This document shows, piece after piece, positions 56,220-64,000 of a stretch of DNA of 64,000 bases (position 1 is the stretch's first letter; every line of letters starts with the position of its first letter). The DNA is from Diadema setosum. Taxonomy: Eukaryota; Echinodermata; Echinoidea; Diadematoida; Diadematidae. The translations under genes were made by a program, and so were the position numbers. The stretch covers positions 33,581,180-33,645,179 of the forward strand of contig CM067066.1 in NCBI GenBank assembly GCA_033980235.1. Reading direction: 5' to 3'. Under the pieces are notes generated by a model, which saw nothing but the letters and a program-made list of their open reading frames with translations, made no database searches and was not told the origin of the DNA.

Positions 56220-59200
56220 CTGTACAAGTTGACAGGCAAAGGAGATGACTATTGTGATGAAAATTGACAATTAAGCATTATGAAAAAAATATATATATAT
56301 TTTGAAGAAGGAGTTATCAGATCTGGATATATGATTGGTATGAAGACCTGATGAATATGAAGGCCAGTACATTACCTATTATGATACAAGTCAAAGAAAT
56401 AACTTCCTCATTGGAACTTTACATAATGGAAGATCACTAAAAAATGATATCTTGCCAGTATTGCTCTTAACTTGTTTTTCATGCCAAATATCAATGGTTT
56501 TATTCATATTTCTTTCTTCCTTTTCTTCAGCACGCTTCATAATTCAACTCAATGATTTTGGTATGGTACACAATTTGACTGCAATTTGCCTCCCACTAAT
56601 TAAGGGCATAATGCTGACTGCACATTGGTGGCAGAGGAATGTGGGTCTATCCCTTACATAATGAATGTAAGATGTCACTCCTTTTGTATAGAGAAACAAA
56701 AAAGCAACAACAAACAACTGATGAAGGAAGTACAATCACAGTCACATGACCTGCATTATGGCAATATTGATCTACCCTTAGGATGCCTCATAAATATTCA
56801 TAAATAACATAATCGCATCCTGGTGCTAGTGAGCTTCCAATTTCAGGACGAAGACTAAAGGGACAGGAAACAGTAAAATTGATTGCAAAACAGAACATCT
56901 CTCTATCCTATTACAGCTGTAACTACAGCTATTGGGACAGTTCTCATCAGAAATATTGTTTGAGCAGTCCGTAAACATGACTGAGCCGCAGCACGTTTAC
57001 GCATAGCAAGCTCACATTTGACAACTTCATATTCACAAAGTCAGAGACTCTAACTCTCCCGCTTTCGATGGGATACCTCCCACCGAAAGCCAATTTTTGC
57101 AAAATCTCCCGTTCTCCCACTTGAGATGCAATTTCGCCCGCCCTGTCTCTGTGTCTCCCGCTTGAAATGATATCTTACTTAGTATCATCGTATGTCAAAA
57201 AATAAGCATGAGATAGCACGAGAGAGCATCTGGAACCCCAAAGCTTCCAGGGCCCTTAAGCGGGCCCTGGACCCAGGCTGCAAGGGACTTCGCGCTTCAG
57301 GCTCGTGATGTGCGCTTTGCACACATAAATTTGCAAGGGGTTTCAGGCGGGAGAATCTCCAGATCGGAAGGTGCTTGGGGTTGGAGTCTCTGCAAAGTCA
57401 CAGTAAAGATTGGGGAAAAATACGACATGGTAGTCGGGTACCTATGGGAGGGGGGGGGGGGGGGGGGGTCACCGTGCACCCCCCCCCCCCCCCCAGACTC
57501 CTCGAAACTTACATTTTCAGGTTCCCCATGACATACCCAAACATAATCAAGATGTTAACAGGAACAAAAAGTGGCTGTTCTAGGTGAAATTTAACCCTAA
57601 AAATCGAAACAGTTGCCAAATCAGGATGGAACAAGTGTGCAAAAATGGTCACGGTTGGTTTTACTCTCCATCCCATGTGTCCTATCATCCTGTATCAATC
57701 CTTTTCAGCAATACCACTCCAAAAGGTCATTGAATTTATGTACAGGTTCATTTTACGTTGTAGGTTGCTGTTAGTGGTGATTAGTGGCGACTGGGCTAAT
57801 CAATAGGAAAGACTATCTGGTGGGGGAGGATGGAGGCAGCAGTACTCACGCTGAATATCAGATTGGACGAGCTGTTGGTCATCGTGGCATGGAGGGATGA
57901 CCGGCACAGCTGCATGGACTTGGTGAAAAGGGTCCACATCAGTCCATTGAAGACGAAGACCAATGCAAACACAGCAACACGCAGCACTGTTGTTATCTGG
58001 ACCACATGAGCGGGACAAAATCATTGGCTATAAGCATCATCAAGTGTACGTGGGTTGGGTTTAACCGAGGTCAAATCAGGGAGGTGGAGTTCTACCTCCC
58101 TGGGTCAATCTTCCACATATACTGCATGTGGAATGCATATATGAGACAAATTTGTGCATCATTTTCAAAGGAAATTCAATTTGGGGGATTACTCAATGTG
58201 CGAGTTTGAATTTTGTTTCATGTGGCCACAAAGGAAACATTAAGATGCTTTTAGAGCTATAGATACCACAGGACTGAGAGCTTACAATTCCCTCAAAAGG
58301 AGTAGGCAATGATGACACAGTGCCTCACTTGAGAGCACAACTGTAATTTCCAGCGGATTTGAACCAGGGACCTTAAGATTGACGAGAGTCCAGTATGGCA
58401 GACGTTTAAAGGAGCATTCCAGATAATTCATATATAATTTCACATCCTGGTTAAAATCGATAATGCCATGTACAGATTTGTGGAATTTATTGTCGTTCTT
58501 GAGCAGCTAAACCAATACTTATATTCTGAAAAACCAAATAACATGACACTCTGAACAAGGATGATGACATAGGAGGCCAACACATTCCAGTAATGTTAGC
58601 AATGTAATTCCATGCAATGCCACTTTTTTTATCAAGTTCACCTGTGTAGAATTTATGCATGCTTTCTTCTTTTGTTCTGTTTCCTTGAAAACCAAATCAT
58701 ATACATTCTTATGTGAAGCTGCTATGTTATCATCCTTGTTCATCGCGATTTGTTATGGATTTTGAAAGAAAAAAAAATGTTCCCGTCACATTCACTATAA
58801 ATTCTGAAACACTGTGCCACGTGTACCGGTAATAATAGATTTGTAGATGTTCAAGTGCAAAAGTCTTAAAATCATCTCTAACATTTCTTGCTGGTGTAAT
58901 TTAGAGCTTGGTGAATCCACATCCTATACAGGGTACTCTAACGTTATAGATATATTATCATATGTAAATTAAGACAGTATGTGACCGTCCATGCATCACA
59001 AAACCAACAAAAAGTTGCATGCCCTGATTTTGGAGTGCATGAGGGCTCAAAATAAGGTGAAATGGGTCTTTCAAATAGCAATTCTTCTTCTACAAAATAA
59101 AGTACATTTATATTCTATAGTTTGGGCGCTCCTTGTACACAGTTATATTGCATTGGGGCTGGTCGCAATAGGGATCGTTGTGTTTTTAGCAGCTTTTCTA

Positions 59201-59497
59201 CAGCTCCTTTTTTTTTTTTTTTTTTGTAGAATAGTGTAATTAGGGTATAGGTCTGTCTTAGAGGCCCCTTTTCATTTCTTTTGCCCTAGCTCTGTGGCTA
59301 GGCCCTAGTTTGATACTGATGAAGGAGGAACTTACCACATAACAGGATGGCATGTGCTCGAGTTTTACATCTTCAACATAACGGGAACAGAGGTCCTTCA
59401 TCTCGTCTCCTGACATTGCCAACTTAGCACACAGGGATGCAGAAGCTGCACACACTCCGGCCGAAACAGCCAGGACCAGGCCATGACCAGCAGCCAT
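56034..59497 (-). CDS. TMEM42: TMEM42-like transmembrane protein (EamA/DMT-type), three exons
   Basis: Exons on the minus strand are 59497-59336, 57996-57850 and 56219-56034. All are phase 0 with consensus sites, giving 164 codons (human TMEM42 is 159). The N-terminal helix contains GVCAASASLCAKLAMSG, like the CAGAFGALAAASAKLAFG region of the family. The middle exon has ALVFVFNGLMWTLFTKSMQL and ends TNSSSNLIFS; the last begins GIMGKLLFGERLSLRWWFG and VSLIILGLLMVNRG. Four hydrophobic helices are expected; the polar C-terminus ends NYKKDR. The family belongs to the drug/metabolite transporter fold, but I know of no established substrate. Identity rests on the order SAKLA, N-LMWT, SN-GKLLFGE, WW-G. 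Confidence 0.9.
57041..57393. mobile_element. MITE with CAGAGACTC ends, AAAG target duplication (TMEM42-like intron 2)
   Basis: tcagagactctaac / ggttggagtctctgc ends, with AAAG on both flanks. The interior (CTCCCGCC, TTGCAAAATCTCCCG) matches 22585-22889 in inverse orientation. Confidence 0.7.
57850..57996 (-). CDS. TMEM42: TMEM42-like exon 2
   Basis: A 49-codon phase 0-0 exon, acceptor GTGGTCCAG and donor TTCAGC|GTGAGT. It encodes the second and third helices, including the N-G-LMWT motif and ATMTNSSSNLIFS, which aligns with the SVTVTFSNILSS region of human TMEM42. Confidence 0.88.
58315..58410 (-). mobile_element. tRNA-derived SINE fragment
   Basis: On the minus strand, GGTTCAAATCCGC is a B-box-like motif, preceded by CATACTGGACTCTCGTCAATCTTAAGG. 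Partial copy. Confidence 0.5.
59336..59497 (-). CDS. TMEM42: TMEM42-like exon 1
   Basis: The ATG (complement of 59495-59497) has A at -3 and G at +4. It opens 54 codons, MAAGHGLVLAVSAGVCAASA onward, ending CYVV-type at donor ATGTG|GTAAGT. The frame stays open upstream, so a longer N-terminus is formally possible. The chosen ATG gives the length expected for the family. Confidence 0.85.
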
Positions 59498-59900
59498 TCT
59501 TTCTCCCCCAACATGCAAGCAGCTCAGCTCATCCTCACCGGTCAGCACGATGCCATGGACTGGGTAGCCGACCCACACACCCCGTCAGTCGAGTCAGTCA
59601 GTCCCGCGCCGTCGCCGTGCGCAGCCTCCCTGTCTGTTGTACAGCGACAGCTACCAGGGTTGCGTGATGATACCCGGCGGCGTCCACGTCCGGCGCCCCA
59701 GAGCGCTGTGGTTGCTGGTTTGTTGCTGGTCAATCACGTCGCCGTCAGTAGCCACGGAAAAGACAGATTTATCGTGGATCCTTTGTCAGAATATTTGTCG
59801 TGCTTTGCCAGAGAGATTCTAGTGTTCTGCACCCTAATACGATGGAAAGTGAAACGATTGTCGTGAAACGTGTTATTATAGCCCGCGATTAGCCCTAACT
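59498..59900 (-). promoter_or_regulatory. CpG-rich promoter region of the TMEM42-like gene
   Basis: The sequence upstream of the minus-strand ATG is clearly more GC- and CpG-rich than its surroundings (for example around 59585-59720). That is typical of a TATA-less promoter with the 5' UTR. Long plus-strand open frames here (59483-59866) are the antisense by-product of this composition. Confidence 0.4.
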
Positions 59901-61023
59901 CCAGCCGATAGATTACAAGAAGTAAATGGTACGTAGTGTCATAGGCCGAGTTGAAAGTAATTCACGCGCACTGCACCAATCAGTGTTCACGCGACAGTCC
60001 GAGGCTGAAGTCGGCCTCAAAGTGTTCTGCACACAAGTATGTTTTGATTGTTATGACCGAAACCTCATACAACAGATTAGTTTCTTCTCTGTTGCGTACA
60101 CCCGTATACAATGTACTTCTTTCAAGTGTAGAGATACGCGTGGGGAGGGCATCACCCAATTGCACTCCTGTGGGCTTTTTCTCACAGTCCCATTGTGACT
60201 GTCATCACCATCATTGCCACACTATACTCAACAAACATAGGGAGATTTCAACTATATTGGTGTATATATATTTCCCATCTGACTTCGGCAGCTTTATTTC
60301 TGTAACCAAAGTTACATATTCACCAGATCAATCAAAGTGTCACAAGATATTTCAGACTTTGAAGATGATGCACTCGGACTGACTGATGATGAGCACCAGC
60401 TCATCATCATTTTCAGACAAATTTCTTTCCCTATACATACTGTAGGTTTGTACTTGGCGAGATCTAAAATCCAACCCCTCTCCCACTCAAAAAGCTAACC
60501 TCCACAACTGAGGACAAAGGAACACAATTTCCCAAGTTAATCCAAGGTGGCCAACTTAACTCCCTAACAAAACATTTTATAGCTGTGGATACAGAGAAGG
60601 CACAATGCACAAAGAGCTATACCCCCTTCCCTGTTATCTACCACAGGTAATCCTTCCACAGTCCCAACTCAATTGCCCACCAAAATAAAATCCAAACAAA
60701 GTGCGCAGCTCAATTAACACTAACAACAATACCTGCAATCTCCAGTTTCCTGTACTGGTTTACGCCTAATCAAAAAATCGAACTAACAGCAAAATCTAAC
60801 ACTATATCCCTCACAAAGTGTGAATTACTTCACAGGAATTCAATGATTGCTTTTGTTTTGCGTTCATTGAATAGCGTCTAATTTGAAATTTGAATGAAAC
60901 ACCTATCTTTCTTTTGCCTTTCATTGCGTTTCGAGCCTGACTCCAAAATAGTATACTGTATAAATATTACTGCACGGGCGCAGCCCGAAAGTAGTAGTAC
61001 ACTTGTAGTCAGGCCCGTAGCCA

Positions 61024-61055
<32 letters not shown>

Positions 61056-62316
61056 GCGTCGGGTGCGTACGCACCCCCCCCCCCCCAAATTCTGAAAGGT
61101 CCACTTTTTCATAATAACGGTTTTTAGCAATTCTCAAGATAACAATCCAAATAAATATAAAGACACATTATTATGCTACGTAAATGTGGAAGAGTACGTT
61201 TAACAATGTTAAAAATAATTGTACGAAACCCTTTTGTTGTATGAACCATCGGATCGTACCCATGCACACAAACACAAATGTTATGTATCAATTTGTGCGA
61301 GCTATCATTTATTGGCACTGCATGCCATGGCCCTTGGCGCGTGTGACCGGTGGTTTTTTTTTTTTTTTTTTTTTTTTCCACTGGCCGCCCGAGTACGTGC
61401 GATTCGTGGATGACATTGAGGTTGACACTTGCATTTTTTCACAGGAACAGAGGTATACTAGTGGATGAAAATCTAATAGCCTCAAGTTTACGTATAATGT
61501 TTTTATTATGATAAAAATTAAAGAAATTTCCTCGAAATTATAACTATAATCGAAAACCTGAGACATTTTATATCTACGTCTCAAAAAGATAAAGTACATG
61601 TATATAAGTACATGTTGGCATGATAATGCCTGGGGATAGATTATTATGTCAACTATTTTCCATTATGAATGCATGCTCCAATCAAATTGTGAAAAGGTGG
61701 TCATGAATTAGCATTTCTTACGAACGATCAGGAGAGACAAAATGAGTCGGATTGGATTACAATTCTCACTTACAGCTTTGTAGAAGTCTGAGTCAACAGT
61801 ATCACACAGTACTTCAAGACGTATTATAGTACAAACGATTTCTTGAGCCTGCACCGTTTCAGGCTCTGTTCTGAATACAGCGGTAGAAACTCATTCTTTT
61901 CTTTCTTTTTTATTTTATCATTATTTACTAATCTCTTTTCTAACTTACAGGTAGCGGATTTCTTTGCAGGCCAAATTCGGAAATGTAGTGTTGATTATTA
62001 CTTATACATTTTCTCATGTTGTGACAGTTCTATTGGTTCTCATTTTAAAGTGAGCCAAAACCTAAAAAAATTTTCACTTATAATTTCCAAAGAGTATTAT
62101 GCAGGCACGCAAACTCATTTTAGTTGTATTTCATTTAAATGTAATGGGTAAGAGGGTATGAGAGAGAATGGAAAGTGCTGAGCTATGAAGTAAAATGGTA
62201 AAGTAAAACGTTTGTCAGATAGTATTACAAAAGAAACTCATTCTTTTTTGTTTGTTTATTTTATCATTATTTACTTATCTCTCTTCTAACTTAAAGGTAG
62301 TGGATCTCTTTGCAGC
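59901..62316. other. upstream region of the TMEM42-like gene, no gene established
   Basis: Holds a G tract followed by a C tract at 61026-61086 and a T tract at 61354-61378. A plus-strand frame near 60340-60410 (DISDFEDDALGLTDDEHQL) looks somewhat protein-like but has no partner exon. Confidence 0.35.
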
Positions 62317-64000
62317 CAGTGGCGTATCTAGGGGGGGGGGGGGGCAAGGGGGGCACGTGCCCCGGGCGCCACTCCTTGGGGGCGCAAAAAACGAAAAAAA
62401 AAACGAAGAAGAAGAAGAAGAAAAAAAGAAAAGAAAAAGAAGAAGAAGAAGAAAAAAAAAAAAAAAAAAAAAAACTCGCCCGGAAGGGGGAGGGAGAATG
62501 GTAAGGGGGGGGGGGGGGGGGGCAGAAAACCAAATCAAGCAAGATAAAAACAAAACATGATGACGCGGACAAAACGACAATGTTTATTGTATTCACACAA
62601 ACATTCTATGTTCTGTGAGCTGAAATACAAAAATTTTCTGCTCGCTCGCTGCGCTCGCTCGCCAAAATTTGTATAAAAAAGAAGGTAAGAACAAAACGTG
62701 ATGATGACAAAATGGCAGTGTCTATTGTGTTCACACATGTCATTTTATATTTAGCAGGCAAAACGTTTCACGGAGCAGCGGCTGCAATTTCATTCCTTCT
62801 GAAGCGATCGCCCATTGGATCAAAAGAGGGCGTCAACGGTTTCGAACATACGGGGGGGGGGGGGCGCAAGAAACAATAACAAATCAAACTAGATAAGAAC
62901 AAAACGTGATGATGACGCGGAAATATACAAATTTCGGCTCACTCGCTCGTACTAATTTAGAGTATTTTTTCAAGTCCTCAGTTTGTTGGTATAAATCGTT
63001 ATCTATAAGGCCGTCACTATATTTTGATTAGAATTGTAAGATTTAATAAGCAAAAAATGAGACAAGAGTTTCATGATTTGTAAGCTGAAATACAAAAATT
63101 TTCTGCTCGCTCGCTGCGCTCGCTCGCCAAAATTTGTATAAAAAAGAGAAGAAGATAAGAACAAAACGTGACGATGACGCGGACAAAATGATAATGTCTG
63201 TTGTGTTCACTCATGTCATTTTATATTTAGCAGGAAAAATGTTACACGGAGCAGCGACTGCAATTTCATTCGTTCTGAAGCGATCGCCGATTGGATCAAA
63301 AGAGGACGCCAACGGTTTCGAACATACGGGGAAGGGGGGCGCAAGAAAAAAATAAAAAAAGATAAGAAAAAAACGTAATGATGACGCAGAAATATACAAA
63401 TTTCGGCTCACTCGCTCGTACTAATTTAGAGTATTTTTTCAAGTCCTCAGTTTGTTGGTATAAATCGTTATCTATAAGGTCGTCACTATAATTGTGAGAT
63501 TTAATAAGCAAAAAATGACAAGAATTCCATGTTTTGTAAGCTGAAATACAAAAATTTTCGGCTCGCTCGCTGCGCTCGCTCGCCAAAATTTATATAAAAA
63601 AAATATAAGAACAATACGTGATGATGACGAGGACATTTACAAATTTCAGCACACTCGCGCGCACTAATTTAGAATATTTTTTTAAGTCCTCAGTTCTTTT
63701 GGTATAAATCGATATCTATAAGGCTGTCACTATATCTTGATTAGAATTGTAAGATTTGGTAAGCAAAAAATGACAAAAATTCCATGTTTTGTAAGCTGAT
63801 ATACAAAAATTTTCGGCTCGCTCGCTACGCTCGCTCGCCAAAATCTATCAAAATTCATTACATTTAAATCACCCTCAAAAAGATCCCTTTTAAGTGCTTG
63901 AAAAAGCATCATGCGGACTTTGTTTAAAGTCCCTACCGGGATGGGGTAGGGGTTGAACACTTTTTTTCAGAAATTAGGGGCGCAATTTTCGTGCTTGCCC
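62317..64000. mobile_element. hAT-like element related to 25706-27002, inverted, cut by the window edge
   Basis: Starts CAGTGGCGTATCTAGGGG at 62317. It shows the GAA/A tract (62395-62475), then several CTCGCTCGCTGCGCTCGCTCGCC blocks alternating with ACAAAACGTGATGATGAC units. It ends at the window edge within the sequence equivalent to the other copy's other end. It is longer than that copy because internal units are repeated three to four times. Confidence 0.8.

Noticed and set aside
56034..56270. Longer version of the TMEM42-like last exon starting at 56270
   Set aside because: Has no in-phase acceptor at its front and would insert residues absent from the family; the acceptor at 56220-56221 fits exactly.
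59483..59866. 127-codon open frame, plus strand
   Set aside because: Antisense to exon 1 and the CpG-rich promoter of the TMEM42-like gene; explained by composition.

Overview
This is a eukaryotic, metazoan genomic window. It has large GT-AG introns, a high density of inactive transposable elements, many microsatellites and homopolymers, one 200-base N gap, and no prokaryotic or plasmid features. Gene content (a vertebrate-like uncovering-enzyme gene and a TMEM42-like gene) together with the repeat style suggests an invertebrate deuterostome. An echinoderm is my best guess; that guess is inference, because no species marker is visible.

Three protein-coding loci can be supported. (1) NAGPA (+), 31547-48334: a nine-exon gene for the lysosomal-enzyme 'uncovering enzyme'. 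It can be read from signal peptide to stop (592 codons) with consistent splice phases at all eight introns. (2) A TMEM42-like gene (-), 59497-56034: three exons and 164 codons, all phase 0. Two decayed copies of its last exon lie in tandem just downstream. (3) An unrecognised minus-strand gene in the left third. A candidate first exon lies at 24895-24830, and internal exons at 12606-12352, 10424-10251, 6694-6549 and 1834-1686. The gene would run off the left edge. The last three exons join in frame; linkage of the first two to them is inference.

The rest is mostly repeats. From left to right: cgcgaa-rich MITEs with TACTGTA ends (131, 4173, 4852, 11463, 16588); a CpG-rich inverted-repeat element (2021-3423); a 'ttaaaggac' MITE (5641, second copy 29378); a tRNA-derived SINE (about 7210); three copies of an element loaded with AGGTCA direct repeats (12634, 39795, 45137); the N gap (17964-18163); a 1.1-kb palindrome enclosing exon-like sequence (22484-23615); a hAT-like element with an 8-bp target duplication (25706-27002) and an inverted partner at the right edge (62317-64000); a degenerate satellite (27700-28740) broken by a truncated LINE (28790-29186); and several full elements inside NAGPA introns. 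One of the intronic features is a 1.12-kb inverted repeat (38668-39790 / 42968-44093) that would make a long hairpin in the pre-mRNA.

No new multi-gene system is evident. The strongest second-look items are the AGGTCA-array elements, the long intronic inverted repeat, the palindrome that preserves its own 'empty site', the tandem terminal-exon copies in the TMEM42-like gene, and the unidentified left-hand gene. NAGPA is a Golgi/trans-Golgi enzyme and TMEM42 is an uncharacterised membrane protein; nothing in the sequence links them functionally.
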